Shown here piece by piece: positions 17,623-26,431 of a stretch of 37,553 nucleotides of DNA; within the stretch, counting starts at the first letter, position 1, and each line of letters starts with the position of its first letter. The position numbers were made by a program, and so were the translations under genes. The notes beneath the pieces were generated by a model. That model saw only the letters and a list, made by a program, of their open reading frames with translations, searched no databases and was not told the origin of the DNA. Origin of the DNA: Clostridiales bacterium (GTDB lineage Bacteria > Bacillota > Clostridia > Christensenellales > SZUA-584); contig JAJUJH010000008.1 of the NCBI GenBank assembly GCA_029265435.1, forward strand, positions 1 through 37,553. Reading direction: 5' to 3'.

Positions 17623-19704
17623 TCAGACTCTGAACAGGAGATCCGCATACACCGGAACCGGCCAAACATCCGCAGGGATAATCGGCTCTGTTGCGTCAAT
17701 GACCGCACGCAGCGCTTCCATGCTGCTCACCACTTTTTCGCGGAAGTAAAGCGCGATTTCAAATGCATCGCCGCCTTTGGCAGACTCAACGGTGGTCTTT
17801 AGCGAAGCCAGCGCGGTGTCCATCTTGTCGGCCAGCTCGTTGATTGTCTTAAGCCGGGCCTTTGCCGTTCTGCTGCCCGCCTTCTCGGCGATTTCCGACA
17901 GCTTAAGCGCATAGCCAAGCACAGAGGGCAAAAGCTGCCGTTCGGTCATGTCGATCAGCGTCAGCGCTTCAACATTGATCGTCTTCGTATAGTTGTCGAG
18001 CAATATTTCGTAGCGCGACTCGATTTCCTTTTCGTTGAGAACGCCCATCTTCTCAAACACGAGCTTGTTCTTTTCGGCTTTGATCTCCTTGATCGCCAGC
18101 ACTGTGTTGCCGATATTCGGCAGACCGCGTCTGGCCGCTTCTGCGACCCACTCTTCCGAATAGTTGTTGCCGTTAAATATGATGCGTTCGTGCTTGCTGA
18201 AGATATCCTTAATGACATCCATCGCGGCGGCCGGCATGTCGCTCGCCTTCTCAAGCTTGTCAGCAATCTCGCAAAGCGACTGCGCGACGATGGTATTGAT
18301 CGTGAAGCAGGCTTCCGCAATATTGCTGGACGAGCCGCACATGCGAAACTCGAACTTATTTCCGGTAAACGCAAACGGCGAGGTCCTGTTGCGGTCGGTG
18401 GCGTCTTCGGTAATTACAGGCAGCGAGGATATTCCCAGATTGGTTTTCACGCGGCCGTTGTCCACGTAGGTGTTGCCGCTGATGATCGACTCGATAATGG
18501 CCTGAAGCTCTTTTCCGACGAACATCGAAATGATAGCCGGAGGCGCTTCGTTGGCGCCGAGACGATGATCGTTTCCGGCGCTCGCAACGGAAAGCCGCAG
18601 GATTTCGGCGTATTCGTCAACGGCTTTAATGACCGCCGCAAGGAAAATGAGGAACTGCTCGTTCTCAATGGGTTTTGGACCCGGCTCCAGAAGATTGATG
18701 CCGTCGTTCGTCGCCATAGACCAGTTAATATGTTTGCCGCTTCCGTTAACACCAGAGAACGGCTTTTCATGCAGCAGCGCCACAAGGCCGTGCTTTTTCG
18801 CAATGCGCTTCATCATTTCCATGACGAGCAGATTATGGTCAGCCGCCATGGTTGCCGGGTCAAAAATGATGGCAAGCTCATGCTGTGCGGGAGCCACTTC
18901 GTTATGCTTTGTTTTGGCCGTAATGCCAAGCTTCCAGAGCTCGTAGTCGAGATCGCGCATGAATTCGGTGATTTTGATGCGCAAACGTCCGAAATACTGG
19001 TCTTCCAGTTCCTGGCCCTTCGGCGGCTTGGCGCCGAACAGCGTGCGCCCCGTCAGCATCAGGTCGAGCCGCTTCAAATACAGCTCGCGGTTAATGATGA
19101 AGTATTCCTGCTCGGGGCCGACGGTTGAAATCACGCGTGCCGACGTGGTATTGCCGAGCGCTCTGAGTACGCGCATCGCCTGGTTGCTGAGAGCTTCCAC
19201 GCTCCGGAGCAGCGGCGCTTTCTTGTCGAGAATTTCGCCTGTGTAGGAGAAAAACGCGGTCGGAATATAAAGCGTGCCTTCCTTGACAAACGCGTGCGAC
19301 GTGCAGTCCCATGCGGTATAGCCGCGGGCCGCAGCAGTTTCGCGCAGGCCGCCCGAGGGGAAAGACGAGGCGTCCGGTTCGCCCTTGATCAGCTCTTTGC
19401 CCGAAAACTCCATGATCACGCGCCCATCGCCCGACGGAGAAATAAAAGCGTCATGCTTTTCGGCGGTGATGCCGGTCATCGGCTGGAACCAATGCGTAAA
19501 GTGCGTGGCGCCTCTCTCGATTGCCCAGGCTTTCATTGCCGAAGCCACTTCGTCGGCTATTGAGGAATCCAGGGGTTCGCCGGATTCAATCGTCCGCATC
19601 AGTATCTTGACAGTAGATTTGGATAGTCTGGATTTCATCACAGCTTCATTAAAGACATATTCCCCGAAAATCTCTTCAGGCGATACAAACTTTTCGTTAG
19701 CCAT
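17623..19704 (-). CDS. glnN: Type III glutamine synthetase (GlnN-type)
   Basis: 693 aa; '[21 protein letters not shown]', '[12 protein letters not shown]', '[21 protein letters not shown]'; SD AGGAGGT. Confidence 0.95.
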   Translation of the reverse strand: MANEKFVSPEEIFGEYVFNEAVMKSRLSKSTVKILMRTIESGEPLDSSIADEVASAMKAWAIERGATHFTHWFQPMTGITAEKHDAFISPSGDGRVIMEFSGKELIKGEPDASSFPSGGLRETAAARGYTAWDCTSHAFVKEGTLYIPTAFFSYTGEILDKKAPLLRSVEALSNQAMRVLRALGNTTSARVISTVGPEQEYFIINRELYLKRLDLMLTGRTLFGAKPPKGQELEDQYFGRLRIKITEFMRDLDYELWKLGITAKTKHNEVAPAQHELAIIFDPATMAADHNLLVMEMMKRIAKKHGLVALLHEKPFSGVNGSGKHINWSMATNDGINLLEPGPKPIENEQFLIFLAAVIKAVDEYAEILRLSVASAGNDHRLGANEAPPAIISMFVGKELQAIIESIISGNTYVDNGRVKTNLGISSLPVITEDATDRNRTSPFAFTGNKFEFRMCGSSSNIAEACFTINTIVAQSLCEIADKLEKASDMPAAAMDVIKDIFSKHERIIFNGNNYSEEWVAEAARRGLPNIGNTVLAIKEIKAEKNKLVFEKMGVLNEKEIESRYEILLDNYTKTINVEALTLIDMTERQLLPSVLGYALKLSEIAEKAGSRTAKARLKTINELADKMDTALASLKTTVESAKGGDAFEIALYFREKVVSSMEALRAVIDATEPIIPADVWPVPVYADLLFRV

Positions 19705-19717
19705 ATAATACCTCCTA

Positions 19718-19755
19718 AAAATAAAAAGCGTTCCACGAAATAAATCGTGAAACGC
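19718..19755 (-). terminator. Terminator/attenuator hairpin in the glnN leader
   Basis: Minus strand GCGTTtCACGA-tttatt-TCGTGgAACGC-TTTTTATTTTTAGGAGG; 11-bp stem, U-run abuts the SD. Confidence 0.8.
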
Positions 19756-19783
19756 CTTTGTTGCACAAATTACTATATTATAT

Positions 19784-19811
19784 ATTGTAATGCGAATTCT
19801 GTGATTGTCAA
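19784..19811 (-). promoter_or_regulatory. Sigma-A type promoter upstream of the glnN leader hairpin
   Basis: Minus strand TTGACA-N16-TACAAT. Confidence 0.7.
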
Positions 19812-19851
19812 CATCAATTTATGGGAATGACGCTTTCTTTGTTCCATTCGG

Positions 19852-20385
19852 CTAATTCTTCATCAAAAAACGCCGGATGTTGTTAAAATAAAACGCCGTC
19901 ACCTTGTCGAAAACAAAATCGTAAAGCACAAACGCGGCTTCCGCCAGAACGATAAGCAGCCAGAACGCAATACCCGCATCGAGCACGGGCTTGAAAAAGA
20001 TCTCCTGCGCGAGCAGATAAATCAGCGCCAGCGCAATATTGTAATATATCAGCTTAAGCACATATGCGGCAACTTTGTCCTTCACGCGCGATTGGATATA
20101 GTATTTCCCGATGCCATAATGGCCGAAGAAAAAGATATAAGGCAGCGCGCTCGCAAACGGATTCGGCATCAGCAGCAGCGACAGCAGCGACACGCAGATA
20201 AACATCAGAATCGCAAGGCCCGGCTCCTCTTCAATCACGAGGCCCATCACAAAAACGGAGCTTAAAAAGTACATCGCGATGCGCATCGTGGGGAGTACGG
20301 ACGCAAGGTATAAAAACAGCAGCGACATGGACGCGAACATGGCCGTCAGGCTGACTCTGTGTGCGGTACGGTGAAAACGCGGCAT
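19852..20385 (-). CDS. Hypothetical polytopic membrane protein (177 aa)
   Basis: Several hydrophobic segments; SD AAGGAGGGG before ATG; follows dnaJ-like gene. Confidence 0.75.
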   Translation of the reverse strand: MPRFHRTAHRVSLTAMFASMSLLFLYLASVLPTMRIAMYFLSSVFVMGLVIEEEPGLAILMFICVSLLSLLLMPNPFASALPYIFFFGHYGIGKYYIQSRVKDKVAAYVLKLIYYNIALALIYLLAQEIFFKPVLDAGIAFWLLIVLAEAAFVLYDFVFDKVTAFYFNNIRRFLMKN

Positions 20386-20407
20386 GCAAACCCCTCCTTT
20401 ATGTCAT

Positions 20408-21013
20408 TCAGCAGCAGGGAATGAAATCGCCGCCCATGCACTCGCAGCAGCAGTCAGCGCACAAAAGCCCGCTGCATATGTTGCATACGCTGGCATTATT
20501 CATGCCCTGTCCGCCGTAAAACGTCTGTCCGTAACCGGCCGCGCTTCGGTTGACCGTATTGTACGCGTTCGCATATTCCACATTGCCGGGTTCCATGCCC
20601 GCCGCAGTGGAAAAATGCTGCCGCGCGCCGTCGTACCAGCCTTTCTTCAAAAGCACCATGCCTTTAAGGTAATGCCACTCGGCGGTTCTGTTGGCGATCG
20701 CGTCCAGCATCGCGTCAGCGCGCGTCAAATCGCCGCGCTGAATCGCCATACGGATGTCCGCAAACTGTGCCGAGCCCGAATATCCGGAACTGCCCGTTCC
20801 GCCCGAATACGAGTATCCCCCGCCTCCTTGGCGCTGTTTTTGTATCATATCATAGGCCTCGTTGATCTCTTTGAGCCTTTCGCTCGCGAGATCCTCAAGG
20901 TCATGCCCTCTGTACCTGTCGGGATGATATTTTTTCGCGAGATCCCTGTATGCTTTTTTAATTTCCGCGTCCGTCGCGTTCGGACTGACCCCCAGCACTT
21001 TGTAAGGATCCAT
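20408..21013 (-). CDS. J-domain (DnaJ-like) protein with cysteine-rich C-terminus
   Basis: '[36 protein letters not shown]' with HPD; C-terminus '[25 protein letters not shown]'. Confidence 0.9.
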   Translation of the reverse strand: MDPYKVLGVSPNATDAEIKKAYRDLAKKYHPDRYRGHDLEDLASERLKEINEAYDMIQKQRQGGGGYSYSGGTGSSGYSGSAQFADIRMAIQRGDLTRADAMLDAIANRTAEWHYLKGMVLLKKGWYDGARQHFSTAAGMEPGNVEYANAYNTVNRSAAGYGQTFYGGQGMNNASVCNICSGLLCADCCCECMGGDFIPCC

Positions 21014-21869
21014 CTGTATCCCCTTTCAACACGTCTTCCGTCTTTTTCGCAAGCCCCAAATACATGATATTATCAATCAGTGGCTTGTCCCTTTTTATAT
21101 CCAGCAGCTCATAGGCCTTCACAGCCTCCGCGAGAGACATATTCAGGTTGAAAGCCGCTCGTTCTCTGACGCTCTCTTTCAGCGCCTTGATATCGGTATA
21201 CGCTGTTTGCAGATAGACGTTGTAGCTTCCCGATTTGTGATCTTTCTCGATATCGTTCACCGCATCCGCGATATATATCCAGCGGCCAAGGTTATATCCG
21301 AAATGCCAAAGCGTCCTTTTTGCGGCTTTATCCACAAAATCAAACGGAGCTTCGGAAAACACTGCGGCCAACAGTTTTGCAAATTCGTCCGCCACCGCGT
21401 CAATGCTGCCGCAGCGCTGTTTTTCCAGTTTTGACAGCGCGGCAAGCCTTTCCGAAAACTGAGCCGCAAGCGCCCCGTGCCGCCGTTCCGCTTTTTTGCC
21501 GACACCGCGGTACATCAGCGAAAGCATTCTCGCGGACAGTTTTTTTTCGTCCGCCACCGCGTCGAGGATTTTCGCGTATCCGAGCATCACGTTTACGGCG
21601 GCGGCGTATTCCGCCTGCTTGGAACGAACAATAATCCTCTTTTTAAACGGATTTGCGGCGCATGTCTCCTTTCTGACTTCGGGCGCATCATCGCTCATGG
21701 AAGAAAGGAGCAACAAAAGCACGGCGCAATCGTAGTTTAGCATAAATCGCGCGCCGTGTGTATAGTTTTCCCCTATCGCTTTGCACAGGCCGCAATAATA
21801 GCCTTTAAACGCCTCGTATTCCTTAACCTTGAGCTCCGGCTTCAGAGGCTGCACATATCCGAACATCAC
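20958..21869 (-). CDS. DUF5685-like protein
   Basis: '[56 protein letters not shown]'; 56-nt overlap with the J-domain gene. Confidence 0.75.
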   Translation of the reverse strand: MMFGYVQPLKPELKVKEYEAFKGYYCGLCKAIGENYTHGARFMLNYDCAVLLLLLSSMSDDAPEVRKETCAANPFKKRIIVRSKQAEYAAAVNVMLGYAKILDAVADEKKLSARMLSLMYRGVGKKAERRHGALAAQFSERLAALSKLEKQRCGSIDAVADEFAKLLAAVFSEAPFDFVDKAAKRTLWHFGYNLGRWIYIADAVNDIEKDHKSGSYNVYLQTAYTDIKALKESVRERAAFNLNMSLAEAVKAYELLDIKRDKPLIDNIMYLGLAKKTEDVLKGDTDGSLQSAGGQSERDGRGN

Positions 21870-21984
21870 CGGCTCCTATGCGTTAATATTACCATGCACC
21901 GACTTTTTTAACAATCGGCTGCGCGTCCATATTTACCGTTCGTTCACAAATTCATCAGATTCCGGCTTTGTCATGGAAGGCCTA

Positions 21985-22020
21985 AATAAAAAGCCTCCAG
22001 CCGAATCCGGCAAGAGGCTT
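21985..22020 (-). terminator. Intrinsic terminator after rplL
   Basis: Minus strand AAGCCTCttGCCGgattCGGCtgGAGGCTTTTTATTT. Confidence 0.85.
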
Positions 22021-22034
22021 TCGTTGGCATTATC

Positions 22035-22415
22035 TTATTTGAGCTCGGCAGTTGCGCCCGCTTCTTTAAGCTTGGCAACCATGCTTTCGGCTTCTTCCTT
22101 TGCAACGCCTTCCTTGACCGTGCTCGGAGCACCGTCAACGAGATCTTTCGCTTCTTTAAGGCCAAGAGACGTCAGCTCGCGGACGACCTTGATCACCTTG
22201 ATCTTCTCAGCGCCGGCATCCTTCAACACGACGTCGAACTCTGTCTTCTCTTCTTCAGCAGGAGCCGCGGCGCCCGCCGCAACCGGACCCGCCGCAGCCA
22301 CAGCCACAGGAGCCGCGGCGCTCACGCCGAATTTGTCTTCAATCGCCTTGATGAGCTCGGAAAGCTCCAGCACGCTCATCTTCTCAATGGCTTCCAATAT
22401 CTCTTGATTGCTCAT
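22035..22415 (-). CDS. rplL: 50S ribosomal protein L7/L12
   Basis: '[48 protein letters not shown]'. Confidence 0.97.
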   Translation of the reverse strand: MSNQEILEAIEKMSVLELSELIKAIEDKFGVSAAAPVAVAAAGPVAAGAAAPAEEEKTEFDVVLKDAGAEKIKVIKVVRELTSLGLKEAKDLVDGAPSTVKEGVAKEEAESMVAKLKEAGATAELK

Positions 22416-22460
22416 TATTGATTTCCTCCGTTTATTTTATCATTTCATTTTTGGCTTTCA

Positions 22461-22988
22461 TTAAGCCTGTTTTTGTTCCTTTACTGCGTTTAACGCGTAA
22501 CCGAGCTTGCATATGATTCCCGAAAGCGATCTCGCAAGACCGGTGATGGGCGCATTGAGCGTTCCCGCCAATTGCGCGATGAGCTGTTCTTTAGACGGCA
22601 GCTCTGCCAGCGCCTCGATGCTCTTTATGTCGATCACCTTTTTGCCGAGCACACCCGCCTTAATCTCAGTCTTCTTCAACTTTTTGACGAACTCGACAAG
22701 CACCTTCGCCGGAGCGACGGGATCACTGATGCCGAACGCCACAGCTGTGGGGCCGGCAAGCGTGCTGTCAAGCCCTTGGATCTCCAGCATATCCGCCGCG
22801 CGTTTGAGCATCGAATTCTTGATGACGTGATATTCCACGCCCGCTTCACGGAACTTGTTGCGAAGCTCGGTCACTTCCTCGACGTTCAGGCCTCTGTAAT
22901 CGTAAAAAATGATGCCCTGGCACGACTCCATTTTTTCTTTGAGTTCAAGAACGATTTGTTTCTTCGCCTCTATGGCCTTTTCTCCCAA
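22461..22988 (-). CDS. rplJ: 50S ribosomal protein L10, probable TTG start
   Basis: 'GEKAIEAKKQIVLELKEKMESCQGIIFYDYRGLNVEEVTELR'; SD GAGGAGGTG before TTG at 22988; ORF-track N-terminus (to 23102) reads through the leader RNA. Confidence 0.95.
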   Translation of the reverse strand: MGEKAIEAKKQIVLELKEKMESCQGIIFYDYRGLNVEEVTELRNKFREAGVEYHVIKNSMLKRAADMLEIQGLDSTLAGPTAVAFGISDPVAPAKVLVEFVKKLKKTEIKAGVLGKKVIDIKSIEALAELPSKEQLIAQLAGTLNAPITGLARSLSGIICKLGYALNAVKEQKQA

Positions 22989-23010
22989 GTGTTTCACCTC
23001 CTCATGTGCG

Positions 23011-23160
23011 ATAAAACCAAAAACCCTTTTTTGCACAGGAAAGCCGCACAAAAAAGGGTCTCTTTTCGTATCAACTCTCCTCGACAGGATATTAAGCGGC
23101 AAAGCGCACCTGTTGTCTTCGGCAGAATTCGAGTATTTCGTTTTCCGCGGTTATTTTATC
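23011..23160 (-). ncRNA. Ribosomal protein L10 leader with terminal hairpin
   Basis: Minus strand CCGAAGACAACAGGTGCGC...CTTAATATCCTGTCGAGGAG...ACCCTTTTTTG/CAAAAAAGGGT 11-bp stem then TTTTTGGTTTT. Confidence 0.85.
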
Positions 23161-23178
23161 AGCACAGACGCGGTTCTG

Positions 23179-23874
23179 TCAACCCATAAACCGCATCGGG
23201 TTGATTTTGATTCCGGGGCCCATTGTGGACGACACGACCACGCTTTTTAAGTACGTGCCCTTCGCGGCGGACGGCTTTGCTTTTATCAGCGCTTCCATCA
23301 ACGCGGAAAGATTGTCGTTCAGCTTTTCTTTGCCGAAGCTTTTCTTGCCGATGATCACATGCACAATCGCCGTCTTGTCCACACGGTATTCCACCTTACC
23401 GGCTTTGATGTCCGCAATGGCTTTGGCGACTTCCTTTGTGACCGTACCGGACTTCGGGTTTGGCATGAGGCCTTTGGGGCCGAGCACACGTCCGATTTTG
23501 CCCACAACGCCCATCATATCGGGTGTCGCCACGCAAATATCAAACTCAAACCAGTTTTCATTTTTAATCTTTTCGACGAATTCGTCGCCGCCGACGTAAT
23601 CGGCGCCGGCTTCTTCGGCTTCTTTGGCGCTGTCGCCCTTGGCAAACACAAGCACGCGCTGTGTTTTGCCTGTGCCGTGCGGCAGCACAATTGCGCCTCT
23701 CACCTGCTGATCGGCATGGCGCGGATCTACGCCAAGACGGATTGACGCTTCGATCGTTTCGTCAAAGTTGGCCTTGGCCGTGTCGATTGTCAGCTGCAGC
23801 GCGTCTATCGGATCGTACAATGTGGCTTTATCGTAAGCCTTCAGGCTCTCGAGATATTTCTTTCCTCTTTTCAT
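23179..23874 (-). CDS. rplA: 50S ribosomal protein L1
   Basis: '[23 protein letters not shown]', '[19 protein letters not shown]'. Confidence 0.98.
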   Translation of the reverse strand: MKRGKKYLESLKAYDKATLYDPIDALQLTIDTAKANFDETIEASIRLGVDPRHADQQVRGAIVLPHGTGKTQRVLVFAKGDSAKEAEEAGADYVGGDEFVEKIKNENWFEFDICVATPDMMGVVGKIGRVLGPKGLMPNPKSGTVTKEVAKAIADIKAGKVEYRVDKTAIVHVIIGKKSFGKEKLNDNLSALMEALIKAKPSAAKGTYLKSVVVSSTMGPGIKINPMRFMG

Positions 23875-23922
23875 ATTATCCTCCTCGTGGTTGTACGGCT
23901 TTTATAAGCCTCCCACTATTCT

Positions 23923-24348
23923 TCAGTCGACAACTTCGACGCCCATGCTTCTTGCCGTACCGGCAATCATGCTGATGGCGGACTCGAGGCTTGCCGCGTT
24001 AAGATCCGGCATTTTTGTCTCGGCGATCTCTTTGATCTGCGCTTTGGTGATCTTTCCAACCTTTTTCTTGTTGGGTTCGCCGCTGCCGCTTTCAATGCCA
24101 ATCGCCTTTTTGATGAGAACGGGCGCCGGAGGCGTCTTCATTATGAACGTGAACGTTCTGTCCGCATACACCGTGATGACGACGGGGATAATGTAGCCCA
24201 CCTGTTTGGCGGTCTTCTCGTTGAACTCTTTGCAAAAGCCCATGATGTTGACACCGTGCTGACCGAGCGCCGGGCCGACCGGCGGGGCAGGCGTTGCCTT
24301 GCCTGCAGGAATCTGCAGTTTGACGTAACCAGTTATCTTTTTAGCCAT
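23923..24348 (-). CDS. rplK: 50S ribosomal protein L11
   Basis: '[43 protein letters not shown]'. Confidence 0.98.
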   Translation of the reverse strand: MAKKITGYVKLQIPAGKATPAPPVGPALGQHGVNIMGFCKEFNEKTAKQVGYIIPVVITVYADRTFTFIMKTPPAPVLIKKAIGIESGSGEPNKKKVGKITKAQIKEIAETKMPDLNAASLESAISMIAGTARSMGVEVVD

Positions 24349-24373
24349 GGTTACACCTCCTTGTTTCTTTTAA

Positions 24374-24412
24374 TGTGGTACAAGCGGATGATGGTATGAT
24401 CCTCCCACTTGC
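24374..24412 (-). promoter_or_regulatory. Candidate L1-binding operator in the rplK leader
   Basis: Minus strand GTGGGAGGATcataccATCaTCCGCTTGTACCAC; GUGG/CCAC and GGAU/AUC-UCC pairing resembles known L1 leader sites. Confidence 0.55.
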
Positions 24413-24429
24413 TAAAAGAAGTTTCCTTC

Positions 24430-25041
24430 TTATATACGTTTGATTTGGACAAAATCGAGATCGACCAGCGTATCTCGGCCAAACATGGACACGACAACCT
24501 TCACCTTCTGCTTTTCGGGCTGAACCTCTTTGATAACGCCGATGAAGCTTTCAAGCGGACCGGATGTGACCATCACGTTGTCGCCAACCTCAATATCAAG
24601 CTTAATGGGCACGTTTTCCACGCCCATCGCGCGCACCTCTTTATCGGTCAGCGGAATCGGCTTTGAGCCGGGACCCACAAAGCCCGTGACGCCGCGCGTG
24701 TTGCGAACCACATACCACGTTTCATCGTCCAGTATCATCTTGACCATCACGTAGCCGGGATAGCGTTTTTTCATCACGTGCTTTTTCTTGCCGTTCTTGA
24801 CCTCAATGCTTTCCTCCATCGGAACCTTCACCTCGAGGATGACGTCCTCAAAGTTTCGGTTTTGGATCGCTTTTTCGAGGTTCATCTTGACCTTGTTCTC
24901 GTAACCCGAGTATGTGTGGATGACATACCAATAAGGCTTATCCGTTTTTTCCTGCTTGATAAACACACCTTCGGGCTTTCTCGGCTGTTCAGTTGTCTCA
25001 GGCGTTTCCAGTAATCCGCCGTTCTTTGTTTCTTCAGACAT
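24430..25041 (-). CDS. nusG: Transcription termination/antitermination factor NusG
   Basis: 'KPYWYVIHTYSGYENKVKMNLEKAIQN', 'KRYPGYVMVKMILDDETWYVVRNTRGVTGFVG'. Confidence 0.97.
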   Translation of the reverse strand: MSEETKNGGLLETPETTEQPRKPEGVFIKQEKTDKPYWYVIHTYSGYENKVKMNLEKAIQNRNFEDVILEVKVPMEESIEVKNGKKKHVMKKRYPGYVMVKMILDDETWYVVRNTRGVTGFVGPGSKPIPLTDKEVRAMGVENVPIKLDIEVGDNVMVTSGPLESFIGVIKEVQPEKQKVKVVVSMFGRDTLVDLDFVQIKRI

Positions 25042-25109
25042 TCACTTATCGTGCGCCGCCGATAACAGCTTGGACGCGGCGCGTCTCCTTCTTTATTCGA
25101 ACAAAGAAA

Positions 25110-25385
25110 TCAAGATCTTTTCAGCACAAGGCTGAACAAAGTACTAAGACCCAAATCCATCAGGTACACCAACACAGCGACAACTAAGATGAAAGCGACA
25201 ACGGCGCCCGCATATTTGATCAGATCCTTTGTTGTCGGCCAAGTCACCTTCTTCAGCTCGGATATAATATCCTTAAACACCTTGGCCGGACTTCTTCTTT
25301 TTTTCCTGTTCGCTTTTTTAGCAGCCTTCCTTTGCTGCTCCAGCTTCTCTTTGCGCTCGTTTCCGAGAAGTTTTGCTTTTGCCAT
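25110..25385 (-). CDS. secE: Preprotein translocase subunit SecE
   Basis: 'SPAKVFKDIISELKKVTWPTTKDLIKYAGAVVAFILVVAVLVYLMDLGL'; ATG at 25385. Confidence 0.95.
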   Translation of the reverse strand: MAKAKLLGNERKEKLEQQRKAAKKANRKKRRSPAKVFKDIISELKKVTWPTTKDLIKYAGAVVAFILVVAVLVYLMDLGLSTLFSLVLKRS

Positions 25386-25438
25386 AGCCCTCACATCCTA
25401 AACGTTTAATAAAATACCCATAAGGAACAAGGTTTATA

Positions 25439-25588
25439 CTACTTAGTCTCCTTGTGTAGGGTGTGTTTCTTGCAGAAACGGCAGTATTTGTTCATTTCCA
25501 GCCTGTCCGGATCGTTTTTCTTGTTTTTCATCGTGTCATAATTTCTTTGTTTGCACTCTGTGCATGCCAGTGTGATTTTGGTACGCAT
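25439..25588 (-). CDS. rpmG: 50S ribosomal protein L33 (below ORF-track length cutoff)
   Basis: Minus strand translation [58 protein letters not shown]. Confidence 0.96.
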   Translation of the reverse strand: MRTKITLACTECKQRNYDTMKNKKNDPDRLEMNKYCRFCKKHTLHKETK

Positions 25589-25618
25589 GGTCATCCTCCA
25601 ACTCTTGTATCAGCGCAT

Positions 25619-25643
25619 TTAAAAAAGGCTCTCGGAGCCTTTT
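25619..25643 (-). terminator. Terminator-like hairpin about 30 nt upstream of rpmG
   Basis: Minus strand AAAAGGCTCcgaGAGCCTTTTTT; 9-bp stem. Confidence 0.75.
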
Positions 25644-25659
25644 CAAACATCACTACCGG

Positions 25660-25824
25660 TTATCTAGCACATGATCGTGCCTGTTTCAATGATAAAAGTG
25701 AAGCTTCGCTTATCACTGCCTGTATCTCCCGCGCCATCCCCTTTATACCATCCGCCCTGTTTTTCGAAGCTATTTCCGTCATTTGATACATGACATTTTC
25801 CACCTACTGTTGCATGCTGTTCAT
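25660..25824 (-). other. Small ORF with strong SD and in-frame amber codon at codon 7
   Basis: AAGGAGG-cgacct-ATG: MNSMQQ*VENVMYQMTEIASKNRADGIKGMAREIQAVISEASLLSLKQARSCAR*; terminator-like hairpin downstream. Confidence 0.45.
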
Positions 25825-25872
25825 AGGTCGCCTCCTTAGGTTTGTACGCAACTTATATTCCAAGGGCTGTTG

Positions 25873-25912
25873 GATGATACCACCCGCCCCCGCGGGGGTG
25901 GGTGGTATCATC
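25873..25912. repeat. 40-nt near-perfect GC-rich palindrome
   Basis: GATGATACCACCC-G-CCCCCGCGGGGG-T-GGGTGGTATCATC. Confidence 0.9.
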
Positions 25913-26046
25913 TCTGCGTCTTCCGTTTCCCTACAGTAAGTTTACACTAATGGTTGCCCATGGCTGCGGGCAGACGGCAAACGACATAATAGATGAAGGA
26001 CTTGAACTGCAAATTGGAATCCCGAGCAAAATTCACAAGCTATCGC

Positions 26047-26075
26047 TTGACAATCACTTTTTGTTGTGCTAAAGT
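26047..26075 (+). promoter_or_regulatory. Promoter of the trp T-box/operon
   Basis: TTGACA-N17-TAAAGT. Confidence 0.7.
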
Positions 26076-26084
26076 ATATGTAAT

Positions 26085-26373
26085 TTTATACAATAGACCG
26101 ATGAAGCGGAGATAACGGCAATGATGCCTTTTACAGAGAGCCTGTGATGCTGAGAATCAGGTAAGAAACAAGTTGTCAAATGGACCGCTGAGGGCGCAGT
26201 CAAATGTGAGCAATCACAAAGTATTCTGCGACGTTGCAGGCGGACGTTATTTGCCGGGGATATGTTGGTATCCTGCTAAGTGCACGGGTTATGCCGTGAA
26301 TTCAAGGTGGCACCGCGGGTAAGCGTTTTATTCGTCCTTGACAGATAGGATTATTCTGTCAAGGACGTTTTTG
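26085..26373 (+). ncRNA. T-box leader, probable tryptophan (UGG) specifier
   Basis: T-box motif AAGGTGGCACCGCGGGTAA at 26304; terminator CGTCCTTGACAG...CTGTCAAGGACGTTTTT (26333-26373); antiterminator CAAGG/CCTTG; specifier TGG at 26181-26183 followed by A and CCGC pairing with GCGG at 26106-26109. Confidence 0.93.
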
Positions 26374-26431
26374 TTTCGATGCTCTTTTGGCAGAAAGTCA
26401 AAGGAGTATTTTTCATTTGGAGGTACAGATT

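Noticed and set aside
25660-25824. Genome-wide amber recoding
   Set aside because: rpmG in this window terminates with TAG at its expected C-terminus, so UAG is used as a stop here.
25950-26072. 40-aa + ORF MVAHGCGQTANDIIDEGLELQIGIPSKIHKLSLDNHFLLC before the T-box
   Set aside because: Overlaps the trp promoter (26047-26075) and has no SD; possibly a remnant, but not supportable from the sequence.
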